Origin: Chrysomallon squamiferum
Lineage: Eukaryota > Mollusca > Gastropoda > Neomphalida > Peltospiridae
NCBI GenBank assembly: GCA_012295275.1
Contig: CM022665.1
Coordinates: 10,281,476-10,345,475, forward strand
Reading direction: 5' to 3'
Length of the DNA stretch: 64,000 nt
The translations under genes and the position numbers were made by a program. The notes under the pieces are model-generated. The model did no database searches. It was not told the origin of the DNA and worked only from the letters and a program-made list of their open reading frames with translations. Position 1 is the stretch's first letter. The number at the start of each line of letters is the position of its first letter. Below, piece by piece: positions 47,590-63,248 of this stretch.

Positions 47590-50500
47590 AACAACAACAA
47601 CAAAAAAAAAAAATAAAGATAGAATATATTACAAAAAAAAGAATAACAAAATAAATAATTGACACAGTCTATTAAAGAAATACATTATGTTTTGAATGGC
47701 GTAACCTTTGGGTTAACAACGGTAGAGTTAAAAATACGGTCGTGTTCTACCTTTTGTCTTGACGCTTTGTTTAAGCAGTGAACCTAAGCTTCCAGTGTTT
47801 AACATTAACACACGGGTACAAGACAAACTAATGCTCAAGACAGTGGTTCAAAAAGTATGTTCCTTTTGCCAGCTGGAATGACATAGGATCACATTTCCAG
47901 AGATACCGTTATGAGAACAGCATGAATGAACGAGTGCGTAATATTTATGAATGATTCTTATTTGTAGCAAAAACAATGCTCTTTTGTCTCGAATGTGTGT
48001 ATACGTGTCTGTAGTTTGTTTTGTTTTTCGTTGCGTAGTACTTTCAAAATATACTAGAGAAACAACATTGTGACAGAAACAAGAAAAAGAAAAATAACTG
48101 TTATCAAGCAACACAGTCTTTATGCAATAAATGTAAAATGGCGACCATTAGTGTTTGTCTTGTAGTGCCACGAATTCGTACTGAATGAATAAATTATTGT
48201 TTGGAAAAATCCTTTTGCATTATCAGCTAATAGATATTAAAATTATATTTTATTTTATTTTATTTTTTTTACAGTGAGAAGTGAAAGATCAATAATGTCT
48301 ATAATCAGTACTTATCTATTATCGACAAGAAACCTTTCCATAGTCAGCAAAGAAAAACAAATGACCCAAAAAAGACTAGAAGTAAAAAGGGTCAACTTGT
48401 CAGGATTTTTCCAAAAACAATTTTAATTTCGTTCAATTTATATTTTTTAAATAACATTGTTTGCTTTTAATATTTCTTATAGATTCTTAAAATTATAATT
48501 ATACTTATATATATATATAAAGAGCTATTCATTAATTCCGAGGAATTGTTTTCAAAATAGTTCTCCAAAAGAACAGCATTTCATTAATATATATCGGGAA
48601 TGAAACACACATACTCTTTAGCATGATACACTCCAGTGTTTTATCTTTCGAAATTGTTTTAACATTGTCGGCTACGACAAACGATTCAGTACAAGGCAAC
48701 CCATTACGTGTCGTTACTTAAAGGGAAAGACCAACACATCATCTTTGTTTTAGTGGTCTAGTTGTCGATCTGCCGCTGAGCCGTTGATGAGATATATCAA
48801 TAACTTACCGAACACTATTGCATCAAAGACCAGCATCAATTACATGTTCGGTCGTATATTAGATACACCGTCAGTGCAAAAGTGTCGCTATCAGACGTAC
48901 GCCGCTGTTTCATTGACCACAAGTGTTGATTTTAGAATAATATATGTGGTCAACGTCGCACCGACCAAAGGCATCTCGTGGTCAGTGATTCCGAAGGCGT
49001 GTACGGGTCTGGGCAAGAGTGGCCGAATTCACAGCAGTTTTATCTGTGTGGTCACTTCAACAGGGCGATTGCGTTTTAACCTTGTTACTCAATATTCTGA
49101 TTTAATAGGTTTTTAAGCCTTTTGGCGGACTCACGTCATAATTAATGTATATCTGACGTGATAAAAGTGACGGTTTTATGACAAACGTAACTTAGAGAAA
49201 TTAGCCTAATAAAAGTTTGGAAACATTGCACAATGGATATGGTAATCTGTGAAAATTGCCGTCGAAAGACGTTATTTACAAATTGTATTTTCAAATTTTT
49301 TTCGTTGCTGAAAGAGTTAATGATGAGAATAATAGATATAAGTTACAGACTGTAAGAATAAGACGGAAATACAACGCCAAAAAAATGTTATGTATTTCAA
49401 TTTCGAACAGAGAGTCTAGAAGTGAAACACTAAAACAAATAATCATGGACAAACGAAACGATCTATGACTGAATATATGAAGATATAGAGAGCAAAAAGC
49501 CGCAGAAAAATAAAAAAGATAGAGAAATGTCACAGAGACACGGTTAGACAAATATAGAAAGGATTAAATAGGATAAAGATATCAACTCAAGACAATAAGA
49601 TGTTTTTCTAGAACTCGTTAATGCTAATCACTCTTTTAATCCTAAGTAGGAACTTGTTGCAACAGAGAGAAGAAAATGAAAAATGAGACTATGAAAAGAA
49701 CAGATGAAAGAGGATCAGACGAAAAAAAAAAAAAAATGAAGAGGAAAATACAGAAGAAAGAAACAGGAAAAAGAGGAGACGAGTACATAGGAAAAACAAA
49801 AAAATAATTTAAAAAAATGAAAAAAAATGAAATAAAAGTAAATAAAGATGAAAAAAAGCAAGGAAGAAAGCAAGAAAGGCAACAAGAAAAAAAAAAACTG
49901 TCTGTCGGATTATAAATTTAAATTTAGCCTCTTTTAAATTTTGTTTTTCTTCTAAATATACTAATACAGACAAATCAAATAAATAATTAAATTTTGTTTA
50001 AATTTTTGTGATGGCACTGAATAAAACGCATCACATGATTGTATACCGCAGTACTGTTTTTACAAAACAAAATACAGATTCGACTACAATTACTAAAAAA
50101 AAAAATATGTATACATACATCCACAACCAAACGTAAAATAAGACAACAACAGAAAACTTAAATAAAAACATGCGTAATAATAACACCAAACAACGACTCG
50201 ATAAGTATCATCACACAAAACTTCTTTATGTTATGAAAATGTGTCTAATCACCCATCCCGTATGTAACAAACTGAGCCAAGCGGTGATTTAAAGTTTAAA
50301 AAAGAAGAAAAAGAAAAAAAAAAATCTAGTCTGAGAGATAAAAAGGTAATGGAGACTTGTTTAGCAGACCATATTATGACGGTGTTTATTACGGTTATTA
50401 ACACATTGCTTATTGACATCTCAAGTAAGGCGCAGGACAATGAAAAAAAAAAAAAAAAAAAGCAATAACTGTCATTACGACATTAGAACGTAACGTCGAC

Positions 50501-50714
50501 CAATATCTGACGTTAAGGTGTTACGCGGATTTCAAATCCTGGTTTGATTATAGACTTGGATGTCACGATCGATATCATTGTAAGAATATCACAAATGAAG
50601 GAAAATAAAACAGGTACAAAACCAGAAGGTGTTGGTAGTAGAAAAGATCAACTCATGAGGTATGAGCAACACATTTACAATCTCATAGTTATACAGAAAC
50701 AAACAGCAAACAGG
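47590..50714. other. Non-coding DNA
   Basis: An A-rich purine tract occupies about 49675-49900. GC-balanced segments (47690-48120, 48640-49130) carry small ORFs, the longest at 48784-49116, with no recognisable domain. A TA run is at about 48508-48520. Confidence 0.35.
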
Positions 50715-50925
50715 GTAACAACAACAACAATAATAACAATAACAACAACAATAGCAACAGCAACGACAATAACAACAACGCGAACAGTATAGTGCTATTA
50801 CTGCTGCTGTTATTACTACTACTACTGCTGCTACTACCACTACCACTATTACTACTACTACTGCTGCTACTACTACTACCACTATTACTACTACTACTGC
50901 TACTACTACCACTACTACTAGTAAA
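50715..50925. repeat. (AAC)n then (ACT)n triplet arrays
   Basis: AAC/AAT triplets (50715-50780) are followed by ACT/GCT/ACC triplets (50793-50923). The Val- and Cys-rich minus ORF is an artefact. Confidence 0.9.
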
Positions 50926-51322
50926 TACCTAATATCCATACACGTTAAAACGTGTTGAAATACCGCTAAGCAAACAGGCAGCTCACAACTACACAATCAA
51001 CACAAGAACAACCTTTTTAAAAGTACACTTATGTTACTGAAGTCCTTTCAGAACATCATTGTGCGTGTGTACGTGCGTGTGAACTGAAGTGAGGCCTTTC
51101 TGTTGAAACAAAGACAAAAGCAATCCCTACAACGAGTGTTAACACAATGCAGTCAGGTAGCTCTGTGACTGTTTTCATGACAAGAGATTATCAGAGATAT
51201 CTGTAAGTTGTCTGAGTAAAACATTTTGAGTACTGAAAGCCCCCGTCACATGAAATATTAATAAGAAATGTGAACCCTTAAACCTGAGAATGAACAAGAC
51301 TAATTATTAGCCGCAAACAACC

Positions 51323-51985
51323 GTGTAGGGTCTAATTGTCAAAATGCCAATAACGTCAAGATTTGATGGCAAAAGGGACTGTATGTGTCGTATAGGGTCT
51401 AATTGTCAAAATATGAATAACATCAAGGTTTTATAGTAAAAGGGACTGAATATGTAGGTATAGTGAATATATCGTGTAGAGCCTATTTGTCAAAATGTGA
51501 ATAACGTTAAGATTTGATGATAAAAGGGACTGATTGTGTAGGTACAGTGAATATATCGTGTAGAGTCTATTTGTCAAAATGTGAATGACGTCAAGATTTG
51601 ATGGTAAAAGGGACTGTATGTGTAGATATACTGAATATATCGTGAAGAGGCTATATATCAAAATGCGAATAACGTCAAGATTTGATAGTAAAGAGCAATA
51701 TATGTATATGTATATTTAATACTAGTATATCATTTAGTGTCAAAATGTTGACCATGTAAAACAATTTGAAGGTAAAAGGTTTACTGAATATATTTTGTTA
51801 CTATCAAAATGTGAATAAGTCAGGTAGATCTGAAGATAACATGGACTATATCAGTAGGTTTACTGAATTGAATATATTGTGTAACTGTCAAAAAGTTGAT
51901 CACATAAAGAAGATCTCAAGATAAACGGGAATGTATGTGTGTAAGTGTTCTGAATATTTCGTGTACTTGTGTAAAACGTGAGAAA
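51323..51985. repeat. Diverged minisatellite, 84-bp unit
   Basis: About eight copies of a unit containing TCAAAATGTGAATAACGTCA and AAAAGGGACTG. Units starting near 51390, 51474, 51558 and 51642 are exactly 84 bp apart. The first copy lacks about 17 bp, and copies after 51720 are strongly degraded. Because 84 is divisible by three, the minus strand shows a fake 28-residue protein repeat at 51431-51661. Confidence 0.88.
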
Positions 51986-52765
51986 GTATCTGTACGGCGC
52001 ATCAGAAAACAGTTACGTTAAATCAAGAGGTGGAGAAGAATTACTTCACCTTGTTTGCTTTTCTTCGCAGACATTTCCGAAAGATCCATTATCGCATTCC
52101 ATTTAAGACAAATATTCACACAGGGTGAACTCTTGGGTAGCGCGTTTTATAAGAAAATTAGCTCTCCATTTCTACGAAATGCACCTTCAGCGCAGAATTC
52201 ATATGGAATCTCTCTGAGAATGACTTCACGATCACCAGATGTCATTTCTTGCAGAGAATGTATTCGTAACCTGGCCAATATGATCATTGCAAAGTTCAAC
52301 GTTTCCCATTAGATGTGTTATGTCTGCGATAACTGCGCCATCAGTCCAGTTGTAAACAGTTTGAGTTTGGTAATTGAATTCTGTTTCCCACAGACAACGG
52401 CGAGGTTTCGCTGAAGATTTCGTTGGCAACATCTCGCACTAACAGACCATCAGGGATAACACAGTGACATTCATCAGTGAGGGAGATCAGATCAGTGCAC
52501 ATAATTTGTGTACATTGCCAGAACAGATGGAAGACATAAAACAGATTTTTTTTTTTTTTTTTTGTGGTGTTGAGATTCGAGTGTATCTATGTGAATAGGC
52601 TACACGTGTTGAGATGTTGAATTTAGTGAAAAACAGATATAAAAACAAACTTATAAATAAATACATGACTCAGACATTTAATAATGATTTTGGGTTTCTT
52701 TGTTTGTTTTAACGATACATCAGCACGCTATGCTTAAGCCGTTATTGGATGGCAAGCATACGGTT
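51986..52765. other. GC-balanced non-coding segment with small open frames
   Basis: Between 52020 and 52550 the base composition resembles coding DNA more than its surroundings, and frames stay open on both strands. One is a minus-strand frame of about 67 codons ending at 52341, lacking a start and with no recognisable family. A T-homopolymer at about 52546-52563 truncates it. Possibly an exon or a decayed gene fragment; not called as a CDS. Confidence 0.25.
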
Positions 52766-52767
52766 AT

Positions 52768-52797
52768 TGTTATTGTTATTATTATTATTATTATTAT

Positions 52798-52836
<39 letters not shown>

Positions 52837-52837
52837 A
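52768..52837. repeat. (ATT)n(AGT)n triplet array
   Basis: ATT triplets pass directly into a perfect AGT array. Confidence 0.9.
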
Positions 52838-52924
52838 AGTATTTCAAAAGATAAGAAATAAAACCCTGCTGCCACTTTATACGTTGTTGTAACATACTCT
52901 ACAGTTTACCAAAGACATACCAGT

Positions 52925-53045
52925 ACAAACCATGGCTTAAAATAAATCAGGTATTTCAACTGAGCAACAAGCGGAATTGAACCTATGACCCAACACGCTT
53001 CAGATTAGTTTACTAAGTCAAATATTTCACAGAAACCTAATAAAT
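52925..53045 (-). mobile_element. tRNA-derived SINE relic
   Basis: On the minus strand there is a perfect pol III B-box GGTTCAATTCC (52973-52983) and, upstream at tRNA-like spacing, an A-box-like TTGACTTAGTAAACT (53008-53022). This is the best-preserved SINE head in the window. It has too many departures from a cloverleaf to be a functional tRNA. The family cannot be named from this fragment. Confidence 0.55.
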
Positions 53046-53049
53046 TAAA

Positions 53050-53052
53050 AAA

Positions 53053-53097
<45 letters not shown>

Positions 53098-53168
53098 AAA
53101 TGTTTAATAAAAGATAATGAATTTCTTAATCATCATTTATAAATGATAACAACAACAACAACAACAAC

Positions 53169-53200
<32 letters not shown>
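53050..53200. repeat. (AAAT)n and (AAC/AAT)n arrays
   Basis: AAAT tetranucleotides at about 53055-53098 and AAC-to-AAT triplets at about 53147-53190. Confidence 0.9.
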
Positions 53201-53203
<3 letters not shown>

Positions 53204-53600
53204 ACAAATTATATATAATTTACCAGTTTTCGGAATAAACAAAACAATTTTTTGTTTTGCTATCATTTTGCTCGTCACGACCGTTAATTCAAGCACTATT
53301 ACAGTTACCTAACACACCGATCATCCTGTTTGTAAAAGTAATCAGAACGACACGTAGACAAATCAACACACTGATAAAGAATTCCCAGAGGGTCACCGAA
53401 TCGCAGTTAGTAATCAAAAAATCCATTAGCTTATAGCACGGTTTGACGCATCCCGGCCCCAGAGGCAGTGAGGGTGGGGTCAGACGTAAACATTATCTTG
53501 TCTTTGTGTGTACAGATCATGGCGTGACACCTAAACAAACAAACAAACCCAAATATATGAACAAATCAAACAGGGATGTAAACGAATGTACTCATTAAAA
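53201..53600. other. Non-coding DNA
   Basis: Unique sequence with an AAAC patch at about 53532-53548. No gene recognised. Confidence 0.35.
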
Positions 53601-53602
53601 TA

Positions 53603-53603
<1 letters not shown>

Positions 53604-53635
<32 letters not shown>

Positions 53636-53910
53636 AAATATACATCCACGTGTATGTGTATGGGTGTGTGTCTGTATGTGTGTACGTTACATATATATGT
53701 GTATGTATATTCGTGCTTTTATGTGTATAAGTACATATATAAGCAAATACATATTTGTATACATTAATATGTGTGTGTGTGTGTGCGCATTCATACATAC
53801 ACAGATACACACACATACAGACACATACGTACATACATACATACATACATGCATATATATATATATATACACACACATGAGTGTGTGTGTGTGTTGTGCG
53901 CGTGAGAGAG
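53604..53910. repeat. Compound GT/TA/CATA/CA array
   Basis: (GT)n at 53604-53632, then interleaved TATG, GT, CATA, TA and CA units to about 53905. The ORFs on both strands are artefacts. Confidence 0.85.
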
Positions 53911-54391
53911 TAATTTGCTTTATTATATACAACGATGTTTATACCGAAAGAGAAAGTATTTTAATGTGCTCCTAATTGCGACCAGTTCAGCGAAGACCAA
54001 GTCGCGTGTCTCGGGTGCTGTCGATGGTGATGCTGTTCACGCAGATGTTTTAATCTGTGTTATGGTATTTGAACACGAGACCCGCTACTCTACACCACAG
54101 AAATCAGCCGATGGTCGTGTTTTTGCACAGGCGGAATGTAGTTAAGAAATACCTAACATTTTTAACACGAGCTAACGTGGAAACCAAATGATTGTCAGTT
54201 CTTCATCATCCGTGTCACTTCGTATTTAATTACACGAGCAGGTTATATAGATAATACAGAAACTGTTGCATTGCGAAGGTGAGAGATATATGTTTAGATA
54301 GTAGCCTCGTGTTAAGGCTTATCGGTATGTCTGAGTAAGAACATGTAAGATAGCTGTTATCTGGATTAATCATTAAAGCTGAAAGTCAGAA
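53911..54391. other. Non-coding DNA
   Basis: GC-balanced unique sequence. A small plus ORF at 53915-54145 has no recognisable domain. Confidence 0.35.
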
Positions 54392-54715
54392 CAGAGTCAA
54401 AATATGGCGGCCTATTTCGTTACTAGACAAAATATGACGGCCAAAGTTTGACCTGTAGACAAAATATGGCGGATAAAGTTTGATTTCTAGACAAAACTGG
54501 GGGCCAGAGTTTGATTTCTAGACAAAATAAGGCTGTCCACTTTCTTTCTAGATATAATAATATAAATTTGTAGTTAAAATATAATGGACCGCTGTCTTTC
54601 TAGATGTAATACATTTTTCTTTCTAGATATGTAGTACTGGGGCCATTTTTATTTTAATGTTGTGAGCTTTTTACTTTCTAAACAAATATGGACCCTCTTT
54701 GCTTTCAAATAAAAA
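54392..54715. repeat. Diverged minisatellite, about 32-bp unit
   Basis: About nine copies of a unit like AGACAAAATATGGCGG plus AAAGTTTGATTTCT. The first four are recognisable (CTAGACAAAA near 54423, 54457, 54489 and 54520); the rest keep only TTTCTAGAT-type remnants. Confidence 0.8.
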
Positions 54716-55260
54716 TATTGTGATGCTCTTCACATTTAACATGGCAACTACAGGAGGACAAAGTCCAATCATGACCTCACAAACCGTGTCAGATGCCGAT
54801 TTATGCATATATATATGTATGTATGTATGATGTATGTATATATGTGATGTATGTTTGCATGTATGCATATATGAATGCATGTATACTTTTGTGTGTATGT
54901 ACGTATGTCAGTAAACACACAGTATATAATGTTAAGGATGTATTTATCTCTGTCTTATCTACATACACTTATTTGCTTATGTTTGTGCATGTTTTCGGTG
55001 AAGGCAAGCAAACAAAAGGTATTGGTATGTATTGTGATAATGTATTTTACAAGATCACGTTCCGCTGTGAGTGATTTACTTAGATAACAAATTTCCCATC
55101 ACTGACTGACACTTACTACTACAGTTTCCAATCAGACAGATGTATTTCTGAGTCAGGTCCAGACAGGATCGCTGGATGCCGCGAAATACTTGAAGTGATA
55201 TTATGAAATATTTTGCTGTTACGTGCGCATAAACACTGACATCCATTAGTCTCAGATATA
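54716..55260. repeat. Imperfect TATG/GTAT patch in unique DNA
   Basis: Interleaved TATATG and GTAT units at about 54803-54905 are flanked by unique AT-rich sequence. Confidence 0.7.
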
Positions 55261-55510
55261 CACTCAGCAAATATACGCATGTACATACATTAATATATAT
55301 ACGAGTGTGTGTGTGTGAGTGAGTGTTTGTGTCTAAGTGTTTATGTATATGCTTGTATATATATGTGTATATGCTTGTATATATATATATATATATATAT
55401 ACATACATACATGCACTGACACGCATACATACATACATGCACACATACCCTCACATATACACATACACATGTATATGGACTCACATACACATATATACAC
55501 ATACATACTG
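55261..55510. repeat. Imperfect GT/TA/CATA array
   Basis: GT, then (TA)n at about 55379-55400, then CATA/CACA units. The left half is GT-rich and the right half CA-rich, so the array is partly self-complementary. Confidence 0.85.
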
Positions 55511-56823
55511 AAAATATAGATGTAAAGGTCTACTGTTTAGGTCGTCAGTCTGTTTATTTTAAATATATATCGATTTAGCGTCATAACGTACTTAAATCTT
55601 CGTTCACGTGTACTTTGCACTGGGTACACTGACAAAATAGTGATTCCTTTGGTAACTAAGCTTAATTATGCACGTATTTATTAAACTCACTTTTTTGATT
55701 TGAGCACTAAATGTTTTAATATGAAAACTAAATAAAGAAAGTCTCTGACAAATTATATTCAGTGATTGCAGATTAGTGAAAATAATCTCTGTATTTATAA
55801 ACTAATACGTTATTTAGTGGAACGACTATTTGCGTAAGAAGGTTAATTAACAGTTGTTCGAAGAAATGAATTTAATATTTGGTTAACCCCAACACACCTA
55901 ACTTAATTAACGATTTATAAATGGACAGACCTGTTACTTAGTATAGAAAGTAATCACTCTACTTCTTTCTCAAGTATCGCAAATATCTTAACAATGAAAC
56001 AAAGATATTTTTGTAAATATTAAACTGTAATGGATACATTTTTAAAGTTAACAGATTTTGCTAAATTCGTATTGATTAGTAGCACAAAAAAATGTTTTTA
56101 TTTGCACCTTCCCACAAACAGGGAAATATATGTCATAGTTTTCGTTTCATAAACTATACAGTGTATGGTAATATAATGTGAAAAGTAAAACTGATGGAGA
56201 TAAAATATGATTAGACATTTTATCAAAGAATGAATGGATAGGTTAATCATATAGACCATCTCCGTAAATATTTTTATATTAATATTTATTATGTACAAGG
56301 CTAGCGTTTTACAATATTATTCTAGTTTTTTTTGTATTTTTTTAATAAATATTTTTATAAATATTACAGAGCAGTAGTTAGAAAGGGAAAAGTGCAGTGA
56401 ACACACATAGGATTAATTCAATGACTCATTACTTATCAAGTTTAAAATACTGTTCTTTACTGCCAAATGTACATTTGTTTTTAAATAATACAGAGCGATG
56501 GTTAGAATAGGAAATGGACTGGTACACACTCAGCAAAGCAAATGTTATATTTATTGGAGGCAACAAAATCAGAAACGTTGATTGCAAAACCAATTAGTTA
56601 TGTTACAAATAACAGGGTGCTGACCGCTTTCATATCATGTCATTGATTCTCCTGTAACGTTTTGCTATGAACTGGCATCTGAATTCTTTTTCTTTACAAA
56701 GGAAAAACAAAACAAAGAAAAGCAGACTGTCGTTCAACTCGTCATTGATTAACATTACCTCACTCCACCTATAATAATGCATTATCGTATCACAAGGTTC
56801 GCTGACATAAATTTGAAATAAAG

Positions 56824-56858
<35 letters not shown>

Positions 56859-57678
56859 AGCGTTTGCTGAAATTGTTTCCGCGTATCCTAGATACATATC
56901 ACAAATGTTTATCATCGTCATGACAACAAGCAGATACAAATACGCATCTTACTTATTGGAAATAAAGGCAAATCCGCTAGCCGGATCTAACATCGCTTTG
57001 TTCATAAATTCAGTAATTCCGTCCACCCGTTCTCTCGTAATTACGATCAGCTTCGCGTCGGTCGTAAGTATACGCGAAACGTTCTGGATGTGACATTTCT
57101 CTCATGCAGTATTGATAGGCGAGATTGGTCGAAGCCATTAATGATGCATTCGTTATTCCTACTATTTAAAAGGGCAAGCACAGTGAGTTATTAATATTAC
57201 TGCCTTGACATCATTAGTACACTTAACACTGATGGCTTCATGCCAGCATTGTGTCGGCTAAGACGTGTTGGGTTCCACAGAACACGACTTCGCTCTAACG
57301 CCAACATAATCGAGATGACATACAGTGGTACAGACTGTGGACTTGTGTCTGATAGATAGATACTCTATAAACAATAGGTCTGCGTAAATGTTTTCATTTC
57401 GCTTTTTTTTTCTTCTCAACAACATAAATAACAATCAATGATTGTAGATGTGTTTAACAAATTGTGTTTGATTGTTTATGTAAATGTTTGTGTGTACATA
57501 TTTAAATAAATAGATAAAACATAAGACGTAGATGGATAGACAGAGGGGCTGGAGGAAAAGTGTGAATAAGAAAAAAATAATGCGTGAAAGAGTGAGAGAA
57601 AAGGAAAATAAGAAAGACAGATGAGAGTGAGATTTCTGCTGATCACGCTTGAAATATCTGTATAATTTTGTGAAGTAT
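55511..57678. other. Non-coding DNA
   Basis: AT-rich with a 34-nt A-homopolymer at about 56823-56856 directly preceded by AAATAAAG, which could be a retrocopy tail, but no recognisable gene body lies upstream. GC-balanced segment at 56875-57330 without coding signal. Confidence 0.35.
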
Positions 57679-60710
<3,032 letters not shown>

Positions 60711-61653
60711 TGTATGTAAACCTGTTTATGCAGGTCTATATATCTATAATATATCATTCGTATGCACACATAAAAAATATTGTAGCAGGCTTTCCTGTGA
60801 TTAATAATTATGCCAGGAAGTTCATTCGGTAATATATTATCTCCAACTCTATATTAATTAGTTTATTACAAACAACAATTTATTTATTTATTTAATTATT
60901 AAGTAATTTATTTGTATTTTATTATGGGTAATAAATTAAGTCGCAAAATTGACATAATACAATCTTCTCATTTTTCTTAATTTGTACATTTTATTCTTGT
61001 TTATATTTACTTTTGAATCGGATCATTTTAAGGCCGGTGTGTGTGTGGGTGGGTGGGGGGAAATATAAACAAAACAACAACAGAAAGATGAAAATAGCCC
61101 ATCAGTGTTTATCGTCAATTTTCTTTCTCACGATGACCAGTTACTTACTGTCCATCATTATCGCAGATGTTTTACCCAGCTTTCGGTGGACGTTTTGTTG
61201 TTATTATCATTCCGATACAAAAGTGCCGAGCAGGTGAAAACGTAAGCTGAACAGTTTTCCCGCTTTTTACGCCCGTCGAGAATGAACATGTTGTTGTGTG
61301 TAAAGTTCCCACAGATTTGTATCAATCTTTTCTTTTTTTTTTTTTTTTTTTTTTCGTCTCACCTCAGAGGTGACTAGCAAAATGACCGATATCGCACACC
61401 ACCTGTTCCCAGTTTGGTCAATGGGCTTGCAGCCCGCGAAGATCCACCATCTTGATACTTCTGCAGTCAGTGAATGAACAGATCTTTTTTTGGCGCGAAC
61501 GACAGGAAATTAACAGACTTGTTGTTAAGGTTTATTGAACTTCGTACATGCAAGACATGGGGAATATATATTGTCTTGAATTTTTTTGATTTTTTTTGAA
61601 TTTTTAAATGTGGTTTTTGCGCCAATTTTTTTTTTCTTCAAATTTTTAAAATC

Positions 61654-61656
<3 letters not shown>
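60711..61656. other. Non-coding DNA
   Basis: Segment 61010-61500 is GC-balanced and contains E2F-type words TTTTCCCGC (61255-61263) and TTTGGCGCGAA (61489-61499). T-homopolymers at about 61329-61354. No exon recognised. Confidence 0.4.

Positions 61657-61748
<92 letters not shown>
61657..61748. repeat. (GT)n(GC)n array
   Basis: A perfect GT array of about 83 bp ends in GCGCGCG. Both halves favour Z-DNA. Confidence 0.95.
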
Positions 61749-61981
61749 TAAATATGTATTATACTTTGTAAAGATTTTTGTAGGGAAAAATTAATGCATG
61801 TTAATGACCTTTACATTCGGTGTTGGACTAAGTAGATACTGATTTATACTAACTGCTTTGTGTGTTTGTGAGTGAATCGTGATATGCATTCTAAATGTGA
61901 CAGATAATGTTTTCGTTTGCTGATATTCTTAACAACTAATTAAATACAGGACATCTGATATAGTTCAGCTTTTTCGTACAA

Positions 61982-62013
<32 letters not shown>

Positions 62014-62210
62014 TTAGATATACATATTACACATCCTTCTCCTCATCATCATTATTTTTGCTAAACGCTAATTAATTTGCTATTTTATTTTTACTTACTT
62101 AATTTTTTAATGTGTTTACGCACCCACACACATTTGCATTCACACCACACACGCATACATATCAAATGAATTAGCTTTTAGTATTCATAACAATAACGTC
62201 ATTAGAATTC

Positions 62211-62241
<31 letters not shown>

Positions 62242-62987
62242 TCAGCTTTCCATCTTTCGTGATCATGTTTTGACTAAGTATAATTTTTCCATACTTAATT
62301 ACGGGTTTCTTTGGCCTGTAGAAATTTTCCCACAGGAACAAACGATGTCGAGGCTGTGCCCCCCGATTTCCACAAAACTATCACAGAACGATAATTAGAC
62401 TGCCTTCTCTTCCATTGTCGCAACAATAAACATGCAAATAATTGCTCAATGCAGCCGTGGTCCGCTCTCCAAATTGCTACGTATCCATCTTACCTGTCAG
62501 GTGCTTGCTTTAAAGTCTACCTGAAGGCGATGATCAAAGATGCTGGGCCCAGCTTAAACGACGTCGTCCGTCCATAAATACGTATAACCACACACTGTGA
62601 CCGCACTTGTTTTTATTTGAATTACAAATCCAGGCCTGATCGCAGGACACAAAACCAATGTCTTACCTAATGTAGTAGTAATTACTGTGGCAAATTGTTT
62701 CTGGTCTCCTCGCTTTTATTTTTTTTTTTTTTTTTTTTTTTTTTTCTTGATACCTGCAGGGCACTGTTTATTGTTAGGCTTTGAAAGTGTATTGTTTTAT
62801 AAATGGAGGTTAGTTAGTGCAAAACAAACATTAAAAAACGTGTGTGTGTGTTCCCTTTCTAACTTTATGTACACATTTATACGTATGTGTGTTTTACTAC
62901 GTTAACAACAAGACCAGCATGAGGCTTATTATACCTTTATATCCGTCTGTCTATCTGTCGAATGTATGAATATGTATAGGTATGATG

Positions 62988-62988
<1 letters not shown>
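61749..62988. other. Non-coding DNA
   Basis: A (TA)n run is at about 62211-62242, and T-homopolymers at about 61981-62015 and 62720-62745. A GC-balanced segment at 62320-62600 has no coding signal. Confidence 0.4.
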
Positions 62989-62989
<1 letters not shown>

Positions 62990-63040
<51 letters not shown>

Positions 63041-63145
63041 GTCTGTCTGTCTGTCTGTCTGTCTATCTCTATCTCTCTTCTATTTATCTGTCTGTCTGTC
63101 TGTCTACCTATCTGTTTATCTATATCTGTGTGTCTGTGTGTGTAC
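62990..63145. repeat. (TA)n(CTGT)n compound array
   Basis: TA run (about 62991-63030) followed by CTGT/CTAT tetranucleotides. Confidence 0.9.
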
Positions 63146-63248
63146 GTATGCCTGATTATGGAAACGACAAATGGAAGTAAAATAAAAGAACAAGAATGAA
63201 AGTAATGATAGAAAATCACATGTAATCACATAATTATCTTTAATACAA

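Noticed and set aside
48784-49116. 110-codon plus ORF in GC-balanced DNA
   Set aside because: No recognisable domain, no splice context and no codon pattern I can assess by eye; expected by chance in 64 kb.
51431-51661. 28-residue repeat protein on the minus strand
   Set aside because: Explained by the 84-bp minisatellite, whose period is a multiple of three and which extends beyond the open frame with indels.
52925-53045. A functional tRNA gene on the minus strand
   Set aside because: A- and B-box-like sequences are present but acceptor and anticodon stems do not pair convincingly; a SINE relic fits better.
54040-54115. SINE head on the minus strand around a GTGTTCAAATACC word
   Set aside because: The B-box-like word is fair, but no A-box sits at proper spacing; probably chance.
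56823-56856. Retrocopied mRNA tail (AATAAA followed by 34 A)
   Set aside because: The signal directly abuts the A-run instead of lying 10-30 nt upstream, no gene body is recognisable, and A-homopolymers are common here.
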